Shown one piece after another: positions 34,414-43,226 of a stretch of 64,000 bases of DNA. How positions within the stretch are numbered: the first letter of the stretch is position 1; every line of letters starts with the position of its first letter. The notes beneath the pieces were generated by a model. That model was not told where the DNA came from. It searched no databases and was given only the letters and a program-made list of their open reading frames with translations. The position numbers and the translations under genes were made by a program. Origin of the DNA: an uncultured Pelagibacteraceae bacterium (GTDB lineage Bacteria; Pseudomonadota; Alphaproteobacteria; Pelagibacterales; Pelagibacteraceae); contig CACNPC010000001.1 of the NCBI GenBank assembly GCA_902622245.1, positions 124,001-188,000 of the forward strand, in the 5' to 3' direction.

Positions 34414-35536
34414 ATTTCTTAAGATAATTTAATCTACCCACAATTTCATCTCTATCCATGTAATAACCTTGTAGGTGTCTGTGTCCAGAATTTGGATCAA
34501 ATTCAGTTCTTCCATGAAGCACTCTTCTATTATTGAATGTATATATATCTCCTGGTCTTAGCCTAAATTTTATTTGAAATTTATCATCGTGTAAAAGTTT
34601 TCCAAATTTATGATGAGATTTATAAACTTTATCCATTTGATCTGGATGACAATCTAAAGCGTCCATGGTTGCAGTACTAAATCTAACATCATTATAATCA
34701 CCATCTTTTGTTAGACTTATTGCAGTGCCATAAAAGCTTCTATGAGCTTCTTGTGTGTAATCTTTGTCTCTAAACTTTAAAGGTATTTTTGTTAGCGTAT
34801 CAAAAGTATCTTTATCGTTTTTCTTTAAATATTCTGCTACAGCAAATGCGTCTACTGCTGATGAGTCGCCACCTTTTGCTGAATTAACTAAACAATGTAA
34901 AAATTGATACCCAGGAGGATTTTCAAACCACGGTAAATCCATATGATTTTGAAGTGCATGAGCTGTATAAGCTGAGTTATTAGGTTTTGGTATATTTATA
35001 ACTTCAAAAGGTGTTTTAAAAAATGTCTCTCTTGTGTGACTAATTCTGTTTAAAACAGGGAACGCTGAATTTTTTTCTACTGGAGCATTATAAACTATTG
35101 CTATTCCTTTATAATGAAGAAGCTCTAACCATTTAACCAATCCCTCTTCAGAAGATATAATTTCATTGTGATCTATATATATACTTTGAATATTTTTTTC
35201 TAAACTTCCATCCCATAATTGATAAGGTGATTTGTATTCTTCGTTATTTTTAATTGTGTAACAATTTTCTCTAAGCCAACTAATATCATAATGGCTTACA
35301 TGATTTCCCTCACTCCACTCTATTTCTAATTTACCATCGCTATTAAGATTATATTTTTTTGGGTTTATATTTTCTGATACATCTAAAATATTAAACATTC
35401 GATGCCTAGAATCTTTATCGTGTGCTGTAGGGCAATTATCTCTCAGCCACATATAATTAAATTTACTCTCTTTTCCGTCATCCCAAATTACTTGAAGATA
35501 AGTCCCGTTTTTTGAGATTTTTGAAATTGAGTGCAT
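34412..35536 (-). CDS. Gamma-butyrobetaine dioxygenase (BBOX-like)
   Basis: A 374-residue Fe(II)/2-oxoglutarate dioxygenase that would hydroxylate gamma-butyrobetaine to L-carnitine. The N-terminal domain (about 1-90) has the MWLRDNCP...RH signature of the DUF971-like zinc domain found in this family. The catalytic domain has HxD at 198-200 (QNHMDLPWFENPPG) and a distal His at about 354 (RHLQGYYMD). The RRVLHGR segment is also present. I prefer the ATG at 35536 over the TTG at 35548. It is monocistronic, convergent with proX and divergent from an SDR gene. Trimethyllysine dioxygenase is the nearest alternative; the carnitine genes close by favour gamma-butyrobetaine. Confidence 0.82.
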   Translation of the reverse strand: MHSISKISKNGTYLQVIWDDGKESKFNYMWLRDNCPTAHDKDSRHRMFNILDVSENINPKKYNLNSDGKLEIEWSEGNHVSHYDISWLRENCYTIKNNEEYKSPYQLWDGSLEKNIQSIYIDHNEIISSEEGLVKWLELLHYKGIAIVYNAPVEKNSAFPVLNRISHTRETFFKTPFEVINIPKPNNSAYTAHALQNHMDLPWFENPPGYQFLHCLVNSAKGGDSSAVDAFAVAEYLKKNDKDTFDTLTKIPLKFRDKDYTQEAHRSFYGTAISLTKDGDYNDVRFSTATMDALDCHPDQMDKVYKSHHKFGKLLHDDKFQIKFRLRPGDIYTFNNRRVLHGRTEFDPNSGHRHLQGYYMDRDEIVGRLNYLKK

Positions 35537-35638
35537 AATCAATATCAATATAAAATAATTTAATGCTCAATTCAATTATTAGTTGACATATTAATAGTTG
35601 GAAGATTTGTTAGTTTGAATTATCTTTTAAAATTAAAA

Positions 35639-36424
35639 ATGAGCATTACCTTAAAAAATAAAAAAATAATCATATCCGCAGGAGGTTCAGGTATTGGATG
35701 GAGTTCGGCAAAAATATTTTTAGATAAAGGTGCAACAGTATATCTTTGTGATATCAATTCAACTTTTCTAAATAAATGCAAGAAGCACAAGCTCAGTAAT
35801 AAAAAATTATTTGTATTTCAGTGCGATGCCTCTGATGAAAACCAAGTAAAAAATTTTTTTAGCAAAATATTAAAAAAAACAAAAAAAATTGATGCTCTTA
35901 TAAATAACGTTGGAATTGCTGGGCCAACTGGGACACTTGAAAAATTAAAAAGTAAGGATTGGGAAAACACATTAAAGGTAAACGTTATTAGCCATTTTTA
36001 TTTTTCAAAATATTCAATTCCAATGTTAAAAAAAAATAAAGGTGGAGCTATAATAAATTTATCTTCAACCGCAGGTATATTTGGATTTCCATTAAGATCT
36101 CCTTACTGTGCAAGTAAGTGGGCAGTTGTTGGTATAACCAAAACACTGGCAATGGAACTAGGAAAATTTAAAATTAGAGTAAACGCTATTTGTCCTGGAA
36201 CAATAAAGGGAGATAGAATGGGTAGAGTAATAAGGGATAAATCAAAGTTTTTAAATATTTCAAAAAAATTAATAGAAAAAGAATTTGTTTCAATGACTTC
36301 TATGAATACATGGGTCTATGAAGAGGATATTGGAAGAATCTGTAGCTTTTTAATTTCGAATGATGCACCAAGGATATCAGGACAAGTAATTGCTGTAGAC
36401 GGCAATACTTTAAGAATGCATTAG
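35639..36424 (+). CDS. Short-chain dehydrogenase/reductase
   Basis: A 261-residue classical SDR. The cofactor loop is SAGGSGIG (the usual TGxxxGIG with Ser first), followed by NNVGIAG, the active-site Ser in INLSSTAG and the YxxxK in PYCASKW. The ATG at 35639 is chosen; an upstream TTG at 35615 would add eight residues that do not fit the family. The substrate is unknown. In a carnitine block, an enzyme acting on acetoacetate/3-hydroxybutyrate would be convenient because the cleavage enzyme releases acetoacetate, but this is inference. It ends three bases from the convergent Gfa-like gene. Confidence 0.85.
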   Translation: MSITLKNKKIIISAGGSGIGWSSAKIFLDKGATVYLCDINSTFLNKCKKHKLSNKKLFVFQCDASDENQVKNFFSKILKKTKKIDALINNVGIAGPTGTLEKLKSKDWENTLKVNVISHFYFSKYSIPMLKKNKGGAIINLSSTAGIFGFPLRSPYCASKWAVVGITKTLAMELGKFKIRVNAICPGTIKGDRMGRVIRDKSKFLNISKKLIEKEFVSMTSMNTWVYEEDIGRICSFLISNDAPRISGQVIAVDGNTLRMH

Positions 36425-36427
36425 TAT

Positions 36428-36841
36428 TTAAACTTTAATATTTTTTTCGCTTATTTCCATAAATGGAAAATGAGACTCTTTATAATGTATGTTCTCTGCT
36501 TTATTTAAAAAACTAATATCGTCTAGTAAACCTGCATATAAATAGTATTTTTTATACTTTTCTACATAAGTTAAAATGGGAGCAGCACATTTCCCACAAA
36601 AATGTTTTTTAATTTTATTACCACTGCCACCTTCATGTTCGTAAATTTTTAATTTAGATTTATCTATATCTATTGCTCCATCTCTAAGCAGTATAATTGT
36701 CATCATTCCTCCTATTTTTTTTCTACAATCAATGCAATGACAATTGAAAACTAAAGGGACTTCATCAAGCTTAACGTTAAAAGTTATATCTCCACAGATA
36801 CATCCACCAGTTTTATTTATAAAAATTTTTTCTTTCATCAA
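36428..36841 (-). CDS. Gfa-like zinc protein (glutathione-dependent formaldehyde-activating family), copy 1
   Basis: A 137-residue protein of the Gfa/CENP-V family, with cysteines arranged as CxC (GGCICGD), CHCxxC (NCHCIDC) and CxxC (FCGKC), which bind structural and active-site zinc. Gfa is proposed to speed conversion of formaldehyde and glutathione to S-hydroxymethylglutathione, but most family members are untested. It overlaps the carnitine dehydrogenase stop by 4 bases (ATGA) and so is in that operon. Formaldehyde from demethylation of betaine products could be its context, which is inference. A second copy is at 41632. Confidence 0.85.
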   Translation of the reverse strand: MMKEKIFINKTGGCICGDITFNVKLDEVPLVFNCHCIDCRKKIGGMMTIILLRDGAIDIDKSKLKIYEHEGGSGNKIKKHFCGKCAAPILTYVEKYKKYYLYAGLLDDISFLNKAENIHYKESHFPFMEISEKNIKV

Positions 36842-37779
36842 TTTCTAATTTTATTCTCATATTTTTTTCTAATTTTTAATACATCAACTAAATATTGGTC
36901 TCTAATATTTGAAAGCATATTAATTGATTTACCTTTAGCTTGTTTTCTTGTGCCTGATATAAGTTTATCAGATAATTTATTTGTTAACTTTGGAGCTTTC
37001 AATTTTGTCCAAGGTAATTTTAAGGCTGGACCAAATTGCTTTAACATATGTTTCATTCCTGCATTACCTCCAGCAAGATGAAAGGTTAAAAAGGTGCCCA
37101 TTATTGAGTATCTAAGACCTGGTCCATCTTCTATTGCACGATCTAATTCCTGTGTTGTTGCATAATTTTCATTAATAATATGTAAACCCTCTCTCCACAA
37201 TGCCTCTTGAAGTCTATCCGATAAATAACCTGGTAATTCTTTTTTAAGCATGATTGGCCTCATTGAGATTGATTTATAATATTTGTTTGCTTCTGAAAGA
37301 AACTTTCTTGTAGTTTTTTTTCCAGGAACTATTTCAACTGCTGGCAATAAATACGCTGGGTTAAATGGATGTCCAATTATGCCTCTTTGAGGATTTTTAC
37401 TCTTTGAAAAAATTTTAGAGGGCATAAGTCCTGACGAACTTGAAGAAATAATTACATTTGATTTTACATATTTAGAGATTTTTTGGATTAAATCAGTTTT
37501 AACTTTATAATTCTCTAATACACTTTCTTGAACAAAATCTACATTTGAAAGAGCCTTTTCCAAAGAATTAAAGAATTTTAAATTTTTAATTAAAATTTTT
37601 TTTCCAAAAAGTTTTTTTATACTTTTTGAAGTTCTTTTTATTTCTTTTAAAACATAGTTTTTGAGATTTTTGTTTTGATCATATGCATGAACAATTTTGT
37701 TGTGAGCTAAATTTCTTATTATCCACCCAGTCCCTATGACACCAGTTCCAACTATTCCTACAGTTTTAATTTTTGACAT
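36838..37779 (-). CDS. lcdH: L-carnitine 3-dehydrogenase
   Basis: A 313-residue NAD-dependent dehydrogenase of the 3-hydroxyacyl-CoA dehydrogenase fold that would oxidise L-carnitine to 3-dehydrocarnitine. The NAD loop GTGVIG is at 11-16. The active-site His 137 is in GHPFNPAYLLPAVEIVP, a segment typical of carnitine dehydrogenases. The C-terminal helical domain has RLQEALWREGLHI and IRDQYLVDVLK. Some homologues carry a C-terminal thioesterase domain; here it is absent, but a separate thioesterase gene exists at 39591. It overlaps the BKACE gene by one base and the Gfa gene by four. Confidence 0.85.
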   Translation of the reverse strand: MSKIKTVGIVGTGVIGTGWIIRNLAHNKIVHAYDQNKNLKNYVLKEIKRTSKSIKKLFGKKILIKNLKFFNSLEKALSNVDFVQESVLENYKVKTDLIQKISKYVKSNVIISSSSSGLMPSKIFSKSKNPQRGIIGHPFNPAYLLPAVEIVPGKKTTRKFLSEANKYYKSISMRPIMLKKELPGYLSDRLQEALWREGLHIINENYATTQELDRAIEDGPGLRYSIMGTFLTFHLAGGNAGMKHMLKQFGPALKLPWTKLKAPKLTNKLSDKLISGTRKQAKGKSINMLSNIRDQYLVDVLKIRKKYENKIRN

Positions 37780-38666
37780 TACTTGTGTTTTACAAGCTTT
37801 AATTTTTCTCTTGTTTCTGAAGGTGACATAATCTCTACACCAAGATCTGTGACGATCCTTATAGCTTTCTCAACTAATTGAGGATTTGTTGCCAATTTAC
37901 CTTTGGATAAATATAAATTATCCTCTAAACCAACTCTTGGGTTACCTCCCATTACTACAGTTTGAGCAACATATGGCATTTCGTTTTTAGATATTGCAAA
38001 ACCTGACCATATACCTTCTTTAGGCATTATATCTTTCATCGCTTGCATAGCTAATGGTGTTGCCGGTGCTCCCCATGGAATTCCTAAACACATTTGAAAA
38101 AGAGGTGGATCACTTAATAATCCCTCTTTATATAATTGAGCACCAAACCACATATTTCCTAAATCAAAAGCTTCTATTTCAGGTTTAACTTTTATTTCTT
38201 GAAGTTTTTTTGCAGCTTTTCTTAAATCGTTAGGTGTGTTGACTGTGATAACTGAACTATCTCCAAAATTTAAGGTTCCACAATCAAGTGTGCATATTTC
38301 TGGAAGAAATTGTTCTGCATTAGCAATTCTTTCCATTACATTTGCCATGTCTGTCATTGGACCAAAGTCTAAAGGGTTCTTGCCTTGGCCGATATCTAAA
38401 TCACCACCCATGCCTGTCGTGAGATTAAGAATTACATCAGTTTCAGATGATCTCACTCTGTCAACCACTTCTTTATAAAGCTCGAGTCTTCTACTTGGAG
38501 TTCCATCTTCTTCTCTGACATGGATATGGGCAATTGCAGCACCAGCTTTAGCAGACTCTATTGCTGCTTTTGCAATTTGCTCTGGAGTTTTAGGTAAATC
38601 AGGATGTTTACTTGCTGTATCACCAGATCCTGTAACTGCACATGAGATGAAGACCTTGTTGTTCAT
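37779..38666 (-). CDS. BKACE-family enzyme, probable 3-dehydrocarnitine cleavage enzyme
   Basis: A 295-residue beta-keto acid cleavage enzyme (formerly DUF849). It condenses a beta-keto acid with acetyl-CoA, giving acetoacetate and a new CoA ester. The metal-binding pair His 47 and His 49 sits in IAHIHVR, and a Glu in VGLEDNLY near residue 241 is the usual third ligand. Next to carnitine dehydrogenase, the expected substrate is 3-dehydrocarnitine, yielding betainyl-CoA. This pairing is known in carnitine-degrading rhizobia and pseudomonads. It is the first gene of the unit and its stop overlaps the dehydrogenase start. Confidence 0.85.
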   Translation of the reverse strand: MNNKVFISCAVTGSGDTASKHPDLPKTPEQIAKAAIESAKAGAAIAHIHVREEDGTPSRRLELYKEVVDRVRSSETDVILNLTTGMGGDLDIGQGKNPLDFGPMTDMANVMERIANAEQFLPEICTLDCGTLNFGDSSVITVNTPNDLRKAAKKLQEIKVKPEIEAFDLGNMWFGAQLYKEGLLSDPPLFQMCLGIPWGAPATPLAMQAMKDIMPKEGIWSGFAISKNEMPYVAQTVVMGGNPRVGLEDNLYLSKGKLATNPQLVEKAIRIVTDLGVEIMSPSETREKLKLVKHK

Positions 38667-38725
38667 TTTTATTTCTAGTAAAATATAATATCATATCATT
38701 AACAATTATAAGAAATAAAAATAAA

Positions 38726-39586
38726 ATGGACTTAAATAAACTAAGGGTTAGACGTAGCTTTATATTTACACCAGGTCTTCAACCAGAGATGTTTCCAAAA
38801 GCCTTAGCTTCAGGGGCTGATATGGTTTGTATAGAATTAGAAGATGGGATAGCCATGAAAGATAAAGATGAGGCAAGGAAAAATACCATTGAAGCATTAA
38901 AGACACTAGAAATCAAAAATGATGTTGAATTAGTTGTTAGATTAAATTGCCAAAGAACTAAAAATGGCCTTTTAGACTTAGAAGCTATTGCTTCAAATAA
39001 ACTAAAGGTTAAAGCTATCATGTTGCCTAAAGTTAAAACACCTGACGAAATTAAATTTATCGATGACATGTTGACTGATTGTGGTTTAGATACTGATCTT
39101 CATGTTATAATGGAAACTAATCAAGCTCTTGAAAGTATTTATGATATCGCACATTCTAGCGATAGAATAGTAGCTTTATATTTTGGTGGAGAGGATATGG
39201 CAGCAGAATTGAGAGTGGAAAACAAATTAGAGAATTTAGTTTATGCAAGATCAAGGTTAGTTCATGCTGGCGCAAGTAAAGGAGTTGATGTTATTGATGT
39301 TCCTTATTTAAATTTAGAAGATATGGAAGGAATGAAAAAAGAAGCACAGTTTGTCAAAAATTTAGGTTTCACTGGAAAAGGATCGATTCATCCGAAACAA
39401 ATAAGTATTTTAAATGAGATTTTTACTCCGTCTGAAGAAGAAATAATTAAAGCTAAAAAAATTATGGATCAATTTAAAAAAGCAAATACAGGTTTAGTTG
39501 TAATAGATGGTAAATTGATAGAAAGACCTGTTTTAAGAGAGATGCAAAGAAAATTGTTAGTAGCAGATAAAATAAATAAAAGCTAA
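38726..39586 (+). CDS. CoA-ester lyase of the HpcH/HpaI-CitE family
   Basis: A 286-residue TIM-barrel lyase related to citrate lyase beta chain and malyl-CoA lyase. The RSFIFTPG start near residues 10-17, the acidic ELEDGI at 37-42, Arg 72 in VRLNCQRT and GGEDMAAE are family hallmarks of magnesium and CoA-ester binding. Members cleave or form malyl-CoA, citramalyl-CoA or beta-methylmalyl-CoA. It is divergent from the BKACE gene by 59 bases and four bases before the thioesterase, so it is in the carnitine block, yet no step of the known route needs it. Its acyl-CoA substrate is open. Confidence 0.85.
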   Translation: MDLNKLRVRRSFIFTPGLQPEMFPKALASGADMVCIELEDGIAMKDKDEARKNTIEALKTLEIKNDVELVVRLNCQRTKNGLLDLEAIASNKLKVKAIMLPKVKTPDEIKFIDDMLTDCGLDTDLHVIMETNQALESIYDIAHSSDRIVALYFGGEDMAAELRVENKLENLVYARSRLVHAGASKGVDVIDVPYLNLEDMEGMKKEAQFVKNLGFTGKGSIHPKQISILNEIFTPSEEEIIKAKKIMDQFKKANTGLVVIDGKLIERPVLREMQRKLLVADKINKS

Positions 39587-39590
39587 TAAA

Positions 39591-40058
39591 ATGGCATTTC
39601 ATTTGGCTTCGAGAAAAATAATAAAAGATTGGACAGATTATAATGAGCATATGAACATGGCTTATTATGTTTTAATTTTTGATGAAGCATGGGAAACAAT
39701 GCTTAATAAATTTGATATGGGCGGAGCTAAAGCGCAAATAAATAAAAGAAGTACAATGGTGGTTGAAACAAGAACAACTTACGACAATGAAGTTAAAGAA
39801 AATGAAGAAGTTGATGTTTATTGCACTTTCTTTGATCATGATAAGAAAAGATTACATTTAAAATGTGAGATGATCGAAAAAAAAACAGGAAAACTTGCTG
39901 CAACTACAGAAAGTATATCTCTTTATATTGATCTTGAAAAAAGAAAAGTTACAGAATTTGAAGAAGATAAAATAAAAATTATGGATGATTTTATTAACGA
40001 AAATAAAAATAGTTTTAAATCAGATAAATTAGTACTTGCAGATAAACTTAAAAAGTAA
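39591..40058 (+). CDS. Hotdog thioesterase, probable betainyl-CoA thioesterase
   Basis: A 155-residue 4-hydroxybenzoyl-CoA-thioesterase-type hotdog protein. The catalytic motif DYNEHMN is at residues 16-22 with the Asp in the expected place, and VVETRTTYDNEV forms the following strand. In rhizobial carnitine loci, a thioesterase domain fused to or beside carnitine dehydrogenase hydrolyses betainyl-CoA to glycine betaine and CoA. The position here between CitE-like lyase and GMC enzyme supports the same role. It is one base away from the next start. Confidence 0.75.
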   Translation: MAFHLASRKIIKDWTDYNEHMNMAYYVLIFDEAWETMLNKFDMGGAKAQINKRSTMVVETRTTYDNEVKENEEVDVYCTFFDHDKKRLHLKCEMIEKKTGKLAATTESISLYIDLEKRKVTEFEEDKIKIMDDFINENKNSFKSDKLVLADKLKK

Positions 40059-41639
40059 ATGAATTTTGACTACATAATTGTTGGAGCTGGTACAGCAGGA
40101 TGTGTTCTTGCAAACAGATTAAGTGAAAATGGGAAATTTAATGTTGCCTTGTTTGAGGCAGGTGGATCTAGTGATATTTGGAAAGTTAATATGCCTTTGG
40201 CAATTCTATATGCAATGCACGATCCCAAATATAATTACAAATATTATTCAGAACCAGAGCCTAATTTAAATAATAGAAGATTATTTTGCCCAAGAGGAAA
40301 AATGGTAGGTGGTTGTTCTGCACATAACGGAATGGTTTATGTTCGAGGAAACAAAAACGACTACGAGAGATGGGCCTCATTTGGCTTGAAATCATGGTCT
40401 TATGAAAATGTTTTACCGTTTTTTAAAAAAATTGAGACATGGTCTGAAGGAGAGAATGAATTCAGAGGTGGAAAGGGAATTTTGCCAGTAAATCAATCCA
40501 AAAATAAAAATCCTTTGTTTGGCGCTTTTATTAACGCTTCTGTTGAAGCGGGGTATAAACAAAATAATGACATGAACGGAGAAGATCAAGAAGGATTTGG
40601 AATGTATGATATTACAATTCATAAAGGTCAAAGAGCTAGCGCTTCTAAATATTATCTAGAACCTGCAAAAAAAAGAAAAAATTTAAAAGTCTTTACCAAT
40701 TCTTTTGCTGAAAGGATTATTTTTGAAGGAAAAAAAGCAGTTGGAATAGAGGTAAATATCAAAAATAAAGTCTCAAAGGTTTATGCTAACAAAGAAGTTA
40801 TTTTAAGTGGAGGTTCAATTAATTCACCACAACTATTAATGTTATCTGGTGTAGGACCTGAAAAAGATTTAAAAGATAAAGGAATTAATGTTGTACATTC
40901 TTTAGAGGGAGTAGGTCAAAATTTACAAGACCATTTAGAAACCTACATTCAGCAAGAATGTAAAACTAAAGATACGCTCTATTCTTATGTTAACAAAATC
41001 AATATGCTTAAAATTGGTATTCAATGGTTTCTTTCAAAAAGTGGTCCATGTTCTACTTCATTTTTAGAAGCAGGTGGTTTCTGCAAATCTTCAGAAGACA
41101 AAAGCTATCCGAATATTCAATTTCATTTTTTTCCAGCATTCGTAATCGATCATGGATTAGTTGATCCTGACAGACATGGTTATCAATTACATGCAAGCTT
41201 GAACCAACCTAAAAGTAGAGGACATATTAAATTAAATAGCGCAAATCCATACGATTACCCAAAAATTCAATTTAATTATTTAAAAGATGAATATGATTTA
41301 AAAGAAACAATTAAGTGTGTTCGTGTAGCTAGAAAGATTTTAAGTCAAGATTCAATGAAACCTTACGCTGGAAAAGAAATAGGTCCAGGTGAAAGTGCAA
41401 CTGATGATGAACAAATAACTGAGTATATTAGATCAAAAGCCGAAACAGCTTATCATCCATCCTGTACATTAAAAATGGGAGTGGACAAAATGGCAGTAGT
41501 TGACGAAAAATTGAAAGTTCATGGTTTAGAAAATTTAAGAGTTGCAGATGCCTCAGTTATGCCAGAGATTACAAGTGGTAATTTAAATGCACCTACTTTA
41601 ATGATAGGTGAAAGGGCGGCTGATTTTATCCTTAATTAG
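40059..41639 (+). CDS. betA: GMC oxidoreductase, choline dehydrogenase-like
   Basis: A 526-residue FAD enzyme. The nucleotide loop GAGTAG is at 9-14 and the ribityl-binding segment reads PRGKMVGGCSAHNGMVYVRG. The second GMC signature is GSINSPQLLMLSGVGP. The catalytic His 466 (YHPSCT) and Asn 510 (GNLNAPT) form the His/Asn pair seen in choline-oxidising members. The likely reaction is oxidation of choline to betaine aldehyde. Other alcohols are possible, since GMC specificity is hard to predict. It is the last gene of the lyase-thioesterase-GMC unit, and its end overlaps the convergent Gfa-like gene by 8 bases. Confidence 0.82.
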   Translation: MNFDYIIVGAGTAGCVLANRLSENGKFNVALFEAGGSSDIWKVNMPLAILYAMHDPKYNYKYYSEPEPNLNNRRLFCPRGKMVGGCSAHNGMVYVRGNKNDYERWASFGLKSWSYENVLPFFKKIETWSEGENEFRGGKGILPVNQSKNKNPLFGAFINASVEAGYKQNNDMNGEDQEGFGMYDITIHKGQRASASKYYLEPAKKRKNLKVFTNSFAERIIFEGKKAVGIEVNIKNKVSKVYANKEVILSGGSINSPQLLMLSGVGPEKDLKDKGINVVHSLEGVGQNLQDHLETYIQQECKTKDTLYSYVNKINMLKIGIQWFLSKSGPCSTSFLEAGGFCKSSEDKSYPNIQFHFFPAFVIDHGLVDPDRHGYQLHASLNQPKSRGHIKLNSANPYDYPKIQFNYLKDEYDLKETIKCVRVARKILSQDSMKPYAGKEIGPGESATDDEQITEYIRSKAETAYHPSCTLKMGVDKMAVVDEKLKVHGLENLRVADASVMPEITSGNLNAPTLMIGERAADFILN

Positions 41640-42108
41640 TCTCAAGATATTTTTTATATCTATCTAAACTTTCTTTAGGCCAAGCAATTTTTGGATCATA
41701 CATTTCATCATAGCAAATATTTTTGTCTGCAATATTTATCCATGGATCCTTATCTTTTACAAATATATGTGCTTGAGGTGGAAAGTCTTTCGGTTTCAAA
41801 AGAGTCTTTGTTCTAACTGTTAATCTTCTAATTGCAAATTCATAATCGGCATAAATATAAACCCCACATTTTTTACAAAAGTAATGAGTACATTTCTTCC
41901 CACTACCTGCAATCAATTCAGCTTTTAAAAGTTCACCATTAATTTTTAAAGAATCTTCAAAAATACTAGTATTCATTACATAAGATGATCCAGTTAATTT
42001 TTTGCAATCTAAACAATGGCAAACCTGAGTAAAAAGAGGTTTGCTATTTATTGAATACTTTACACTCCCACAAATACATTCACCATAAATTGGTTCAAAA
42101 TCACTCAT
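41632..42108 (-). CDS. Gfa-like zinc protein, copy 2
   Basis: A 158-residue member of the Gfa/CENP-V family with CxC (GECICGS), CHCxxC (VCHCLDC) and CxxC (FCKKC) zinc ligands and a C-terminal WPKESLDRYKKYLE. It is longer than the 36428 copy and only weakly like it outside the cysteine motifs, so this is not a recent duplication. It stands alone on the minus strand, convergent with the GMC gene. Formaldehyde handling is the family default; direct evidence is lacking. Confidence 0.85.
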   Translation of the reverse strand: MSDFEPIYGECICGSVKYSINSKPLFTQVCHCLDCKKLTGSSYVMNTSIFEDSLKINGELLKAELIAGSGKKCTHYFCKKCGVYIYADYEFAIRRLTVRTKTLLKPKDFPPQAHIFVKDKDPWINIADKNICYDEMYDPKIAWPKESLDRYKKYLETN

Positions 42109-42166
42109 TTCTTTAAGAGTATCTTATTAATTATGAAGGTTAAAGTTTTTTTGATATAGGTGCGAT

Positions 42167-43114
42167 ATGCAAACAAACGATAATACAAAAGGTATTTTGT
42201 TTATTATGACTGGAATGGCCTTTTTTTCTATTCAAGACTCATTAATAAAGTTTATTTTTGAAGATATTGCATTATTTGAGTTATATTTGGGAAGAACTTT
42301 AATACAAGCATCTATTCTCATATCTTTTTTTTTAATTACAAAAAAAAAGATTACTCTTAAAACACATTATCCTTTTTTGACATTAATTAGGGTTGTTTGT
42401 TTCTTTTTTGGATTTGCTTTTTTTTATATTTCTTTAACCTTTATGTCTTTAGCGATGGTTAGTGCTCTGTTTTTCTCATGTCCTTTCTTTATGTCTATGT
42501 TTGCTAAATTTTTCTTAAAAGAACAAATTGGAATTAGAAGATGGAGTGCAATTGTTGTAGGTTTTATAGGAGTATTAATTGTACTTAATCCAACACTTGA
42601 GAAATTTAATTTTTTCAAATTAGCACCTGTCGGATGTGCACTTTGTTATGCTTGCTCGATGACAATTACAAAATATACTTCTGATAAAGATAATATTTAT
42701 ACTCAAATGACTTTGCTTTATATTTTTGCGGTTATTGTAAGTTTAATTATTTATTTAGTTAGTGGAGATGGAAAATTTAATAATTTTTCTGATCCTACTT
42801 TACAATTTATTGTTAGAGAATGGTTTACTAACCCTTCAGTTTCATGGCCATATGTCTTTGTAATGGGAGTTGTTGCTTCTATATCTTTCTTTTGTGTCTT
42901 TTCAGCTTATAGTGTTGCGTCACCTTCAATTGTATCTTTGTTTGAATACTCTTATATAATTTTTGCTATGATTGCGGGATATATATTATTTGAAACCATA
43001 CCTGAACCAAGAACGTTTCTTGGGGCAGCTATTATTATTTCTGCAGGAGTGTATATTTACTTTAGAGAAAAAGTCAGAGGTCAAATGATTGCGACAGACA
43101 CTCCTAATAGATAA
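42167..43114 (+). CDS. EamA/DMT-superfamily transporter (3)
   Basis: A 315-residue inner-membrane protein with about ten hydrophobic helices in two halves. RRWSAIVVGFIGVLIVLNP marks the end of the first EamA repeat and SIVSLFEYSYIIFAMIAGYILF lies in the second. The C-terminus is polar and Arg/Lys-rich. The substrate is unknown. It is divergent from the Gfa-like gene (58 bases) and followed by the Liv binding-protein gene after 112 bases. Confidence 0.88.
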   Translation: MQTNDNTKGILFIMTGMAFFSIQDSLIKFIFEDIALFELYLGRTLIQASILISFFLITKKKITLKTHYPFLTLIRVVCFFFGFAFFYISLTFMSLAMVSALFFSCPFFMSMFAKFFLKEQIGIRRWSAIVVGFIGVLIVLNPTLEKFNFFKLAPVGCALCYACSMTITKYTSDKDNIYTQMTLLYIFAVIVSLIIYLVSGDGKFNNFSDPTLQFIVREWFTNPSVSWPYVFVMGVVASISFFCVFSAYSVASPSIVSLFEYSYIIFAMIAGYILFETIPEPRTFLGAAIIISAGVYIYFREKVRGQMIATDTPNR

Positions 43115-43201
43115 TTGCTAAAATTATAAGTATTTGTTCAAAAATTGAGATAATTTTCTCATTGAAATAATAATTTAATAGGATTTAATTTTGATTATAT
43201 A

Positions 43202-43215
43202 AATTGTTAACAATT
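43202..43215. promoter_or_regulatory. Palindrome before the first Liv binding-protein gene
   Basis: AATTGTTAACAATT is a perfect 14-base palindrome placed directly before the ribosome-binding site (AAAGGG, 43216-43221) of the 43227 gene. It overlaps the region where transcription initiation or repression would act. It may be an operator, but no cognate regulator is visible. Confidence 0.35.
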
Positions 43216-43226
43216 AAAGGGAAAAT

